A program made the position numbers and the translations under genes. A stretch of DNA of 64,000 nucleotides from Sphingopyxis sp. JAI108 (lineage in GTDB: Bacteria; Pseudomonadota; Alphaproteobacteria; Sphingomonadales; Sphingomonadaceae), in assembly GCF_013410105.1 (NCBI RefSeq), contig NZ_JACCCJ010000001.1:868001-932000 (forward strand), in the 5' to 3' direction. This document shows positions 48,682 through 57,355 of this stretch, piece by piece (position 1 is the stretch's first letter; every line of letters starts with the position of its first letter). Under the pieces are notes generated by a model. That model was given only the letters and a program-made list of their open reading frames with translations, was not told the origin of the DNA and did no database searches.

Positions 48682-48760
48682 ATCATCCTCCTTTTAGTCG
48701 TTCCCGGCACCCGTTTGTCCGGCCCGCGCCCGACGGGGCGGGCCGGACATATGATCGGGC

Positions 48761-51514
48761 TCAGAAGTTGAAGCGGACCCCGAGCGAATAGGTCGTATCG
48801 TCGTTCCGCACCTCACGGACGAAATCCTCGCGCGATTCGAAGTTGCGCGTTTTCTGGCCCGTGATGTTCGTGCCTGCGAGGCTGACCGTGATATTCGGCG
48901 TCACATCGTAATTCAGGCCGAAGTCGAGCCGTCCCGCGGCGCGGATGCCGTTGAGCCCCACGGGGATCGAAACCGGCCGGAGCGAGAGGCCATTGGTGAT
49001 ATCGCCGTCGAAATATCGGGAGCGATAGGTGTAGATCATCCGCGCCGAAATGCCGTATTTTTCGTAGATCAGGCCGATGTTGTAATTATATTTGGAAACG
49101 CCGAGCAGCGGCAGACCCTGAAGCCGGTCGCCGGGGGTCGTCACCTCGCTGTCGATGACCGTGAAGTTGCCGATCACGCCCGCGCCGTCGAGACCTTCGG
49201 GAAGGAAATCGAGGAACAGCTGGCCGCCCACCTCGACGCCCTTGATCTTGGCCGAACCCAGATTGCGGGGGGTCGAGATCACATATTGCAGGCCGTCGAT
49301 CGTCCGGACCTCGGTCCCGTTGATGATCCGGTCCGTGATGTCGCGATAGAAGCCGACCACCGAAACATAGTTGCTGCGGCCGAAATAATATTCGAGCGAC
49401 GCATCGAAGCTGTCGGCCTTTTGCGGCCTCAGGTCGGGATTGCCGCCCGACCCCGAATTCTGGATCGTGTTGACGTAGGAGACGACGTAGCTGAGCCCTG
49501 GATTGAGCTCGCCGAAGCTGGGCCGAGACAGCGTCTTCGAATAGTTGAAGCGCGCCTGGAGGCCGCCGCCGAACCGGATGCGCGCGCTGGCGTTGGGCAG
49601 GAGGTCGGTGTCGCTGGTCGAGCGCCGGACGAGTTCGATACGCGACGTGCCCGTCGCTGGATCGGTCACGCGGCCAGAACCCGCAATATTCCGGTCGGTA
49701 CGGGTCAGGCGGGCGCCGACCATGCCGTCGATCGAGATCGTATCGCTGAGCGAGAAATCGTAACCCGCCTGCAGGAAGCCGGCATAGCTTTTTTCCTGCG
49801 CGTCATAGTCGCGCGTCGGATCGAAAGCGGGCGTGCCGGGCGAGATGCCATACAGCGTCCTGAGCTGCCGCTTGATCGATTCCTGTACCAGATAGTCGGG
49901 GTCGAGCTGCAGGAAGGACGCGCCGCCGTTCATCTGGGGAACGCCGGGAGCCTGCGAAAGGATGTCGCTGGGAAGTCCGGCACCGTCGAGCGGCGTCACG
50001 AACGATCCGCCCGGTGCCGGCGGGCCGCCGAGATACTGCTCGAACGCGGCCTTGCGCTTCGCAACGCGAACGCCCGCCTGGACATAGTCGAGAACCCCGT
50101 CGAAATCATATTTGGCGTCGCTCATGACGGCCCACAACGTGCCTCGGCTGCGGTTGATATTTTCGCTCATGCCGTTGACGAACGCCAGGTCCGCCGGGTC
50201 GTTCATGGGGTTGCCGGGCATCGTCGCCTCAACCTCGTGATTGACGTCGCGAACCAGGACCAGTTCGTCGATGCGCTTGCCGATATCGACGCGGAAGCTG
50301 TCGTTCCGGTTGGTCGAGGATTCATAGGAGATGTCGGTATTCCAGGTGAGCGCGCCGATCTCCTTGTTGAAGCCGGTGGCAACCACATAGATGTCGGTGC
50401 GCGACTTGTTCGCGACGGTCGCGGTGTAATATTCCAGATTGCGCGCCGTGTAGCCGGTGGCGTTGCACAATTCGCGGATCGTGCCGGTACCCGTCGGATT
50501 GTCCGGGCTGAGCACGTTCCCCGAATAATAGCCGTCGGGCCCGACCGCGAAGTCCTCGCAGGTATCGCCGGCGGTCGCCTCCAACGACGTGCCGGTGAAA
50601 CCGCGGAAGGTCGGGCGCGCTTGGTAGACGTCGCCGCGATAACCCGCAAACAGGCCCTCGACATAGATTTTGGTGTCGGTATCGGGCGCCCATTCGAGCG
50701 AGAAATTGGCCTGCGGGCGCTCATATTTGCCGAATTCGATGGCGGCGGCGAAGCCGGTGGGCGCGTGCAGGTTCTGCGGCGAGCCCGCGGGGCCCGCGCT
50801 CGTGGCGCGCGTCCAGTCGTTCCACGCGATCGGCCGGGCATATTTGTTGCGCTGATAGGAGATGCCGACCATCGCCGCGATCTCGCCCTCGCCCGCGTCC
50901 CAGCGGTTGGCGACGAGCATGCTCAGCGCCGGATTGATCGTGTTCTTCGACCCCGCTTCCTGCAGATAGGTCGCCCGCGCGCTGCCCGCGATCGTCAGTT
51001 CCTTGAAGTCGAGCGCGCGGCGCAGGCGCATGTTGACGCCGCCCGCCACGCCGCCTTCGAGCCGCTCGGCCGAACTGGATTTATAGACATCGACGCCGGC
51101 AAGCGCTTCGGCGGGCAGGTCCTGAAACGAGAAGCCGCGTCCGACCCCGGTGAAAATCTCGCGCCCGTTGAGCGTGGTAACGATGTCGTCGAGGCCGCGG
51201 ATACGGGCGCCGACGATCTCGTTGTTGCCGCCGACGACCACTTGCACACCCGGTACGCGCTGGAGCGCCGACGCCGTGGTCAGGTCGGGAAGCTTGCCGA
51301 TATCCTCGGCGACGATCGAATCGACCACCCCGGTCGACTCGCGTTTGATCTCGGCAGCGCGGGAAAGACTTTGGCGGATGCCGGTGACGACGATGTCGCC
51401 GTCCTGCGCCTCGCTTGCGGCCGGATCGGTGGGCGGCGCGGTTTGCGCCATTGCCATGGGCGCACCGGTTACGAATGCGATCAGCGCCACGGAGGCGCGA
51501 AGACTGACCTTCAA
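48761..51514 (-). CDS. TonB-dependent receptor, probable uronate oligosaccharide importer
   Basis: 917-residue outer-membrane barrel. A signal peptide (A-L-I-A-F-V-T-G-A-P-M-A-M-A-Q) is followed by the TonB box D-I-V-V-T-G-I-R, the plug domain (L-P-D-L-T-T-A-S-A-L-Q-R-V-P-G-V-Q; I-R-G-L-D-D), and a barrel ending in the aromatic-terminated strand S-L-G-V-R-F-N-F. It starts with TTG at 51514, with GGGAGAGG upstream; no in-frame ATG is nearby. The GntR gene lies just upstream on the same strand, and kduI and a secreted protein follow, so the cargo is likely an acidic oligosaccharide. Confidence 0.93.
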   Translation of the reverse strand: MKVSLRASVALIAFVTGAPMAMAQTAPPTDPAASEAQDGDIVVTGIRQSLSRAAEIKRESTGVVDSIVAEDIGKLPDLTTASALQRVPGVQVVVGGNNEIVGARIRGLDDIVTTLNGREIFTGVGRGFSFQDLPAEALAGVDVYKSSSAERLEGGVAGGVNMRLRRALDFKELTIAGSARATYLQEAGSKNTINPALSMLVANRWDAGEGEIAAMVGISYQRNKYARPIAWNDWTRATSAGPAGSPQNLHAPTGFAAAIEFGKYERPQANFSLEWAPDTDTKIYVEGLFAGYRGDVYQARPTFRGFTGTSLEATAGDTCEDFAVGPDGYYSGNVLSPDNPTGTGTIRELCNATGYTARNLEYYTATVANKSRTDIYVVATGFNKEIGALTWNTDISYESSTNRNDSFRVDIGKRIDELVLVRDVNHEVEATMPGNPMNDPADLAFVNGMSENINRSRGTLWAVMSDAKYDFDGVLDYVQAGVRVAKRKAAFEQYLGGPPAPGGSFVTPLDGAGLPSDILSQAPGVPQMNGGASFLQLDPDYLVQESIKRQLRTLYGISPGTPAFDPTRDYDAQEKSYAGFLQAGYDFSLSDTISIDGMVGARLTRTDRNIAGSGRVTDPATGTSRIELVRRSTSDTDLLPNASARIRFGGGLQARFNYSKTLSRPSFGELNPGLSYVVSYVNTIQNSGSGGNPDLRPQKADSFDASLEYYFGRSNYVSVVGFYRDITDRIINGTEVRTIDGLQYVISTPRNLGSAKIKGVEVGGQLFLDFLPEGLDGAGVIGNFTVIDSEVTTPGDRLQGLPLLGVSKYNYNIGLIYEKYGISARMIYTYRSRYFDGDITNGLSLRPVSIPVGLNGIRAAGRLDFGLNYDVTPNITVSLAGTNITGQKTRNFESREDFVREVRNDDTTYSLGVRFNF

Positions 51515-51547
51515 TGGACCTCTCCCTATAAGATATCATACAAGTTT

Positions 51548-51572
51548 GGCAGATTGATCTTATTATTCTGCC
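51548..51572. promoter_or_regulatory. Inverted repeat upstream of the TonB receptor, possible operator
   Basis: GGCAGA (51548-51553) and TCTGCC (51567-51572) face each other 13 bases apart, in the otherwise AT-rich gap before the TonB receptor gene. Next to it TTGTATGATATC on the minus strand may hold a promoter. The GntR product is the natural candidate binder. Confidence 0.35.
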
Positions 51573-51623
51573 GGACGTCATTCGGTGCCTGAGTTCTCCT
51601 TCAGGTCTGTGCTTTGGTGTGGT

Positions 51624-52397
51624 TCAGCCCGTCGGGCTGTTCGACGACATGAAGTCGTGCAATTCGCGGTGCCGCTTGAGGCTGCCGCTCATGTGCGTTC
51701 GCGCTGCCACCCGCGCGGCGTCAGGGTCGCGGCGGATGATGGCGTCGAGAATCGCTTCGTGCTCCGCGCTGATCACCGCTTTGTAGCTGTCGCCGATATA
51801 GGCCTGGCCTTGCCGCAGATAGAGCGAGCGAGGCGGGACGAGGCGGACGCCCAGGAAATCGATCAGCTTGGCGTAATAGCTGTTCTTGCTCGCCCGTGCG
51901 ATGACGTTGTGGAATTCGACATCGGCCTTCACCGAATCCTCGAGTCCGACCGCCGCCTCGCCAAGGATCTTGATCTGCTGACGCATGTTCATCACGTCAA
52001 CCTCGCTGCGCCTTTCGGCGGCCAGCGCTGCCATTTCGGTTTCGACGCAGAGCCTGAGTTCCAGCAACTGGATCACGTCGCTCAGATTCTCGACCTCGTC
52101 GCGTGTGATCTGGAAAGCCTGATAACGCGCCGTCTCGCTGACGAAGAGCCCCTTTCCTTGCCGGGCCTCGACCAGTCCCGCCGCGGCGAGACGGGCGATC
52201 GCTTCGCGAATCACCGTCCGGCTGACGCCCAGCACATCGACGAATTCCGCCTCGGTGGGGAGCTGGGCGCCGGGCCCGTGTACGCCCGATAAAATGCTGG
52301 TGCGGATATGTTCGCAAGCGGCATCGACCAGTGACGGCCGCCGCTTGCGCAGCGCCAGTCGATCATCGTGCACAGCTTCGCTGCCGCCCTGCTTCAC
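51624..52397 (-). CDS. GntR/FadR family transcriptional regulator
   Basis: 257 residues beginning with GTG at 52397 (GGAGG upstream). The winged helix (L-P-T-E-A-E-F-V-D-V-L-G-V-S-R-T-V-I-R-E-A-I-A-R-L) is followed by an FCD-type all-helical ligand domain (V-E-F-H-N-V-I-A-R-A; H-E-A-I-L-D-A-I). FadR-subfamily members such as UxuR and ExuR sense sugar acids, agreeing with the downstream kduI. It heads the minus-strand uronate locus. An AT-rich upstream region with a palindrome at 52459-52468 could be its operator. Confidence 0.9.
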   Translation of the reverse strand: MKQGGSEAVHDDRLALRKRRPSLVDAACEHIRTSILSGVHGPGAQLPTEAEFVDVLGVSRTVIREAIARLAAAGLVEARQGKGLFVSETARYQAFQITRDEVENLSDVIQLLELRLCVETEMAALAAERRSEVDVMNMRQQIKILGEAAVGLEDSVKADVEFHNVIARASKNSYYAKLIDFLGVRLVPPRSLYLRQGQAYIGDSYKAVISAEHEAILDAIIRRDPDAARVAARTHMSGSLKRHRELHDFMSSNSPTG

Positions 52398-52458
52398 GCG
52401 CCCATCCTCCCGTTGCTGACGCGTTCAGCGCCATGCCCGCCCACTGTACTCATTATCA

Positions 52459-52468
52459 GTCATATGAC
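52459..52468. promoter_or_regulatory. Palindrome upstream of the GntR gene
   Basis: GTCATATGAC is a perfect 10-base palindrome in an AT-rich stretch (about 52441-52505) 62 bases upstream of the GntR start. Autoregulation is the simplest reading. The rest of this gap up to 52646 contains only a tRNA-like fragment near 52613-52646. Confidence 0.4.
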
Positions 52469-52646
52469 AACTTAAATAATTTCATTTTATTTTAAAATGT
52501 GATGATCGGTTCAGGAGGCCGAGCTGCGAGGGGCGGCGGCAAGCCCCTCGGGCTCGCTTTTGTAAGGATCGTCGCCGTGTGGATTGCCGCTGCGGCCGGT
52601 TGACGGTTGCACGCCGGAGGTTCGAATCCCGCTGTCCGGGGGGCCA

Positions 52647-54017
52647 TCAATCCGCTTCGGCCAATTCCTTCGGCGTCGGCGCGGCATAGTCGGCGCGCCG
52701 ATATTCGCGCCCGCGCTTCACCGTCATCTCGATTCGTTCGATATTGTCGATATCGGTCAGCGGGTCGGCCGCCAGCACGACGAAGTTCGCGAGCTTGCCG
52801 GGTTCGATCGACCCCATATCCTTGTCCTGCCCCGCCGCGCGTGCGCCCACCAGCGTCGCCGAATGGATGACGGCGAGCGGCGGCATGCCGACATCATGCG
52901 CCAGATAGCGCAGCTCGGCATGGACTTCGGGCCAGGGGTTGCTTGCGGGATCGACGAAGTCGGTGCCGGCCGCGATCGGAATGCCGGCGCGCCACGCTTG
53001 CCGGGTCAGCCGTGTCGTTCGCGCGCCGCTGCAACGCAGCGGCTTCGCTTTCGGGTCCGCCTTGCGCGCGGCTTCGAACTTGACGAACAGGCTGCCGGTC
53101 GCGTCGAGGATCGTGCCCTGCCGGGCCATCGCCCGGTAGAGGTCGGCGACGACAGGATCGTCGCCTGTCGGCGCGAGGCGCGTTTCGTCGACCGGCGTGC
53201 GATCCTCATAGGCCGCGAGCATCTGCGGCTGCGCCTCATAGCCCAGATAGCAGACATGGCTGACGACATCGGCGCCCGCGGCGATCACCTCGGCGGGGCG
53301 GGCAGGGAAGACGGCGCTATGTGCCCAGACCGTCATTTTCTGGCGGTGCGCCTCGGCGATGATCGCCGCGACGCGCTCGGCGGGAAGGTCGGCATAGATT
53401 TTGATCGCGGTGGCGGACGTGCCGCGCGCGAGGGTCACCGCGGTGCGCAAGTCGGTATCGGCATCGACCGCCTGCATCCACGGCGCCGTTCCCGGCGCAA
53501 AGCCGCGGCTGACCGACAGGACGCGCGGGTCGGCGAAAAAGGGCGGCCCCGCCATCAGCGCGGCGTAATAAATGTCGGGGGCGGCGATCTCGCCGACCAG
53601 CGAAGCGCGCGCCAGATCGCCCACCGCGCGCAAGTCGTCGGCCATGTCGCGCACGGCGGTGACTCCGCCATAAAGCTGGCGGCGCAGGATCGCTTCGGCG
53701 CGGGTCCGGTTCGGCGGCGTCGCGAGGTGGACGTGACTGTCGATCAGCCCCGGAATGACGAAGCGCCCGGCGAGGTCGACCCGCCGGGCCGTCCCGGCCT
53801 GCACCGCCAGCGACCCATGCGCCGCGACTGCCACGATGCGCTCGCCGTCGACCAATATGTCCTGATCGGGGCGGGCCGCGCCGCCGGTGCCGTCGATGAC
53901 GGTCGCACCCGCATAGAGCGTCGCTTCGGATGCCGCCGCCATCGGCGATGTCGCGAAGCCTAGGGAGGCAAGAGTGGCGAGCGCGGCCAGAAGGCGGCGG
54001 GAACGGAGCTTGATCAT
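52647..54017 (-). CDS. Secreted amidohydrolase (imidazolonepropionase/prolidase-like)
   Basis: 456 residues with a signal peptide (A-T-L-A-S-L-G-F-A-T-S-P-M-A-A-A). The metal-dependent hydrolase core has D-S-H-V-H-L (metal His pair), the Lys in A-I-K-I-Y-A-D, W-A-H-S, H-V-C-Y-L-G and A-G-T-D-F (catalytic Asp). These are all expected ligands of the amidohydrolase superfamily; substrate likely an amide or peptide. It diverges from the DUF885 gene and has no clear partner. Confidence 0.87.
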   Translation of the reverse strand: MIKLRSRRLLAALATLASLGFATSPMAAASEATLYAGATVIDGTGGAARPDQDILVDGERIVAVAAHGSLAVQAGTARRVDLAGRFVIPGLIDSHVHLATPPNRTRAEAILRRQLYGGVTAVRDMADDLRAVGDLARASLVGEIAAPDIYYAALMAGPPFFADPRVLSVSRGFAPGTAPWMQAVDADTDLRTAVTLARGTSATAIKIYADLPAERVAAIIAEAHRQKMTVWAHSAVFPARPAEVIAAGADVVSHVCYLGYEAQPQMLAAYEDRTPVDETRLAPTGDDPVVADLYRAMARQGTILDATGSLFVKFEAARKADPKAKPLRCSGARTTRLTRQAWRAGIPIAAGTDFVDPASNPWPEVHAELRYLAHDVGMPPLAVIHSATLVGARAAGQDKDMGSIEPGKLANFVVLAADPLTDIDNIERIEMTVKRGREYRRADYAAPTPKELAEAD

Positions 54018-54154
54018 CCGCGAGTGGCTAGCCGCGCCGTCTCACACCTGCAATCGTCGATGGGAAATCCGCTGCCGTCGGTCCGGTGCCGGCCGGTATC
54101 GATTGCGCCGAAGCAAGCGGTGGGTACAAGCGACGCATTCGACAGGAGAATTTT

Positions 54155-55963
54155 ATGCGTTTCGCCCTTGCCCTGATGTTGGCCCCCATATGGCCGCTTG
54201 CGGTCATGCCCGCCCCGGCGATGGCCGAGGCGGCGCCGGCGACGACGCAGGACGAGGCGCTGCTCCGCTTTCTCGACGACGCTTTCGACGCGCGGATCGC
54301 GCTTCAGCCCGAAAGCCAGACGCAGCTCGGGCTCAAGAGCGATTACGACCGGCTCGACGATTATACCGATGCCGCCGCGGTGCGCGAACAGGAACTGCTC
54401 GAACGACAGCTGAAGGAAATGCGCGCGCGCTTCCGCCCCGAACAATTGGGGCCGAGCGCGCGCGTCAGCTACCGACTGTTCGAATATGACGTCGAGCGGC
54501 GCCGCGAATCCTTCCGCTTCCGCAAGCTGCGCTTCCCGGTCACGACCAGCGGCAGCCCGGCGGGCGATATTCCGGTGTTGCTGATCAACAATCACAAGGT
54601 CGACAGCGTCGCCGATGCCGAGGCTTATATCGGGCGTCTGCGCGACACCGACCGCGTGATGCGCGAGGTCGCCGCCACGATGCGCGAACAGGCGGCGGCG
54701 GGCGCCGTGCCCAACAAGGTCAACTTCGCGCCCGCGCGTGCCGATGCGAAGAAAATCCTCGTCGGCGCGCCGTTCGACGCTGGAGCGGATTCGACATTGC
54801 TCGCAGACTTCGGGAAAAAGGTCGGCGCGCTCGACGCGTCCGACGCGGTCAAGGCCAAGCTGATCGCCGATGCAGCTGCGGCGCTGACGGGTCCGTTCAA
54901 GCACGGCTATGACGTCCTCATCGCCGCGATCGACGAGATCGAACCCCGGTCGAAGGGCAATTTCGGCGTGTGGAGCCTGCCCGACGGCGAGGCCTATTAT
55001 GCCGACCGGCTGAAGACTTCGACGACGACCGACCTCACCGCCGACCAGATCCACGAGCTCGGGCTGAAGCAGGTCGCGGCGATCCGGGAGGAAATGGAGG
55101 CGATCAAGCGCGAGGTCGGTTTTGCAGGCACGCTCGAGCAATTCTTCGATCATATCCGGACCGACCCCAAGCTCAAATATCCGAACACGCAAGGCGGGCG
55201 CGAAGCCTATCTTGCCGATGCGCGCGCGGTGATCGCCGCGGCGATGGCGGCGGCGCCGCGCTATTTCAGCGTGCTGCCCAAGGCAGCGCTCGAGGTTCGC
55301 GCGGTCGAAAAGTGGCGCGAGGCGACCGCTTCGACCGCCTTCTATAACCCGCCGTCGGCGGACGGATCGCGGCCCGGCATCTACTACGTGAACCTCGTCG
55401 ACATGAACCAGACGCAAAAGGTCCAGGTCGCGGCGATCGCCGCGCACGAGGGGGCGCCGGGGCATCATTTTCAGATCGCGCGGCAACAGGAGCTGGCCGG
55501 CATCCCGAAGTTCCGCAAATTCGGCGGATACGGCGCCTATATCGAAGGATGGGGGCTCTATTCGGAACGGCTCGCGAACGAGATGGGCGTGTACAAGACT
55601 CCATATGACCGGTTCGGCATGTTGTCGCTGCAGGTCTGGCGGGCGATCCGGCTGGTGCTCGACACCGGCATCCACTCGAAGCGGTGGACGCGCGAGCAGG
55701 CGATCGCCTATTTCCGCACGAACAGCTCGGTCGCCGACACCGACATCGCGCGCGAGGTCGACCGCTATTTCAACTGGCCCGGACAGGCGACGAGCTACAT
55801 GGTCGGGCAATTGAAGATCGCCGAGCTGCGCGAGCGCGCCGAACGCGAACTCGGACCGCGCTTCGATATTCGCGAATTCCACGAAGCGGTGCTGAGCGAG
55901 GGCGCGCTGCCGCTGAACATCCTCGAGGAACAGGTCGCCGCTTATATCGCGTCGAAGCGATAA
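54155..55963 (+). CDS. DUF885 family secreted protein
   Basis: 602 residues. A signal peptide ends near P-A-M-A-E (about residue 25). Mostly helical body of the DUF885 family with the conserved A-A-H-E-G-A-P-G-H-H-F-Q motif near 450 and W-G-L-Y-S-E-R following, features shared with zinc carboxypeptidase-like folds. Function not established; often periplasmic. The start at 54155 has AGGAGA upstream. It is divergent from the amidohydrolase and co-directional with the ROK gene. Confidence 0.85.
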   Translation: MRFALALMLAPIWPLAVMPAPAMAEAAPATTQDEALLRFLDDAFDARIALQPESQTQLGLKSDYDRLDDYTDAAAVREQELLERQLKEMRARFRPEQLGPSARVSYRLFEYDVERRRESFRFRKLRFPVTTSGSPAGDIPVLLINNHKVDSVADAEAYIGRLRDTDRVMREVAATMREQAAAGAVPNKVNFAPARADAKKILVGAPFDAGADSTLLADFGKKVGALDASDAVKAKLIADAAAALTGPFKHGYDVLIAAIDEIEPRSKGNFGVWSLPDGEAYYADRLKTSTTTDLTADQIHELGLKQVAAIREEMEAIKREVGFAGTLEQFFDHIRTDPKLKYPNTQGGREAYLADARAVIAAAMAAAPRYFSVLPKAALEVRAVEKWREATASTAFYNPPSADGSRPGIYYVNLVDMNQTQKVQVAAIAAHEGAPGHHFQIARQQELAGIPKFRKFGGYGAYIEGWGLYSERLANEMGVYKTPYDRFGMLSLQVWRAIRLVLDTGIHSKRWTREQAIAYFRTNSSVADTDIAREVDRYFNWPGQATSYMVGQLKIAELRERAERELGPRFDIREFHEAVLSEGALPLNILEEQVAAYIASKR

Positions 55964-55999
55964 GGCCGGCGGCGTTCGATTGACAGAAGGCCGGCGCTC

Positions 56000-56040
56000 C
56001 GCTTTATCTAAAATCGAATTATTAAAGCGACTACGCTTTA
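56000..56040. promoter_or_regulatory. Candidate operator upstream of the ROK repressor gene
   Basis: CGCTTTA (56000-56006) and its complement TAAAGCG (56023-56029) are separated by 16 AT-rich bases, and a third copy of CGCTTTA follows at 56034-56040. The spacing and AT-rich centre suit a dimeric repressor such as the ROK protein encoded 64 bases downstream. Confidence 0.4.
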
Positions 56041-56103
56041 TGTGACGAGTCTGTTTGGCGGGGGGCGCCGGGCATTCTAACAAGCTTGGAGGACAGACCT
56101 GCA

Positions 56104-57345
56104 ATGAGCCTCAACTTTCCGGGTCGCGACCGCCGCCAATCGGCCACGAGCGGCCCCGAGGCACGCGACGCGCGGCTGACGCTCAGCCTGTCGGGAACGA
56201 ATCTCGAGCGCGCGGGCGACTATAATCAGCGGATCGTCCTTCAGGCGATCCGTCTCACCGAAGAGACGACGCGGAGCGACCTCGCGCGAGTCACCGGCCT
56301 GACACCGCCGACGATCGTCAACATCACGAAACGGCTGATCGATCTCGGCCTCGTCAAGCCGGCCGGCCGTCTGCAGGGAAAGCGCGGCCAGCCCGCGATG
56401 CGGATCGTCATCGACCCCGACGGCGCCTTTGCGATCGGCCTCAACATCGACCGCGACCACATCACGCTGGTGACGCTCGACCTCGCGGGGAAAATCCGCA
56501 GCCGTCAAACGCGCGAGATCGCTTTCGCGCTTCCCGAAACGGTCGTCGACCATGTGCGCGACATCCTGCCCCGACTGCTCGATGAGGGCGGGGTCGACCG
56601 GGCGCGCATCCTCGGCGTCGGGATCGCGCTTCCCGACGATCTTGGCCGCATCGCGCTGCCGCATCGGCCGACGGAATATGATGCGTGGGACGGGATCGAC
56701 CTCGGCGCGCTGCTCGGCGAGGTGCTTCCCTGGCCGCTGCATGCCGACAATGACGCGGCGTCGGCGGCGCTCGGCGAAGTCCATCTCGGCAACGGCATCG
56801 CGCTGCCCAGCTTCTTCTACCTGCTGATCAGCGCGGGGCTGGGCGGAGGACTCGTCATCGATCGCAGCTATGTCCGCGGCGCCGATTCGCGTTCGGGTGA
56901 GATCTGGGCGATGCCCGACCCCGAACGCGGGAAGGGGGCGAATGTGCAGGACACGGTTTCGCTGTCGGCGCTCTACGCGCGGCTCGAGGCCGCGGGGCAT
57001 CACGTTGATGCCCCCGACACCCTGCTCGGCAGTTCGCCCGATCGCGAAGCGGTGATCCTGCAATGGCTCGACGATGCCGCCGATGCGCTCGTCCAGCCGT
57101 TGATCGCGGTCAATTGCCTGATCAATCCCGCCGCAATCCTGATCGGTGGGCGGCTGCCGGGCAAGTTGGTCGACGGCCTGGTCGAACGGCTCAACGCCCG
57201 GATGACGGGGCTCCAGCTTCCGGTGGTCGCACCTGTGCGGCGCGCCGGGGCGTCCGACGATGCTTCGGCGATCGGCGCCGCGATCATCCCCTTCCTCGAC
57301 CATATCCTGCCGTCGGAATCGATCCTGATGCAGGCGGGCCGCTGA
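56104..57345 (+). CDS. ROK family transcriptional repressor
   Basis: 413 residues. An N-terminal winged helix-turn-helix (S-D-L-A-R-V-T-G-L-T-P-P-T-I-V-N-I-T-K-R-L-I-D-L-G-L-V) is followed by a ROK sugar-kinase-like domain with G-I-G-L-N-I-style repeats, H-A-D-N-D-A-A-S-A-A-L-G-E and G-L-G-G-G-L-V. Such NagC/Mlc/XylR-type proteins repress sugar genes until bound by a sugar. ATG at 56104 preferred over a TTG six codons upstream; GGAGGA precedes it. It faces the MFS transporter convergently and is the likely controller of the manA-GH92-GH2 series. Confidence 0.88.
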   Translation: MSLNFPGRDRRQSATSGPEARDARLTLSLSGTNLERAGDYNQRIVLQAIRLTEETTRSDLARVTGLTPPTIVNITKRLIDLGLVKPAGRLQGKRGQPAMRIVIDPDGAFAIGLNIDRDHITLVTLDLAGKIRSRQTREIAFALPETVVDHVRDILPRLLDEGGVDRARILGVGIALPDDLGRIALPHRPTEYDAWDGIDLGALLGEVLPWPLHADNDAASAALGEVHLGNGIALPSFFYLLISAGLGGGLVIDRSYVRGADSRSGEIWAMPDPERGKGANVQDTVSLSALYARLEAAGHHVDAPDTLLGSSPDREAVILQWLDDAADALVQPLIAVNCLINPAAILIGGRLPGKLVDGLVERLNARMTGLQLPVVAPVRRAGASDDASAIGAAIIPFLDHILPSESILMQAGR

Positions 57346-57355
57346 TCCGCCGAGC

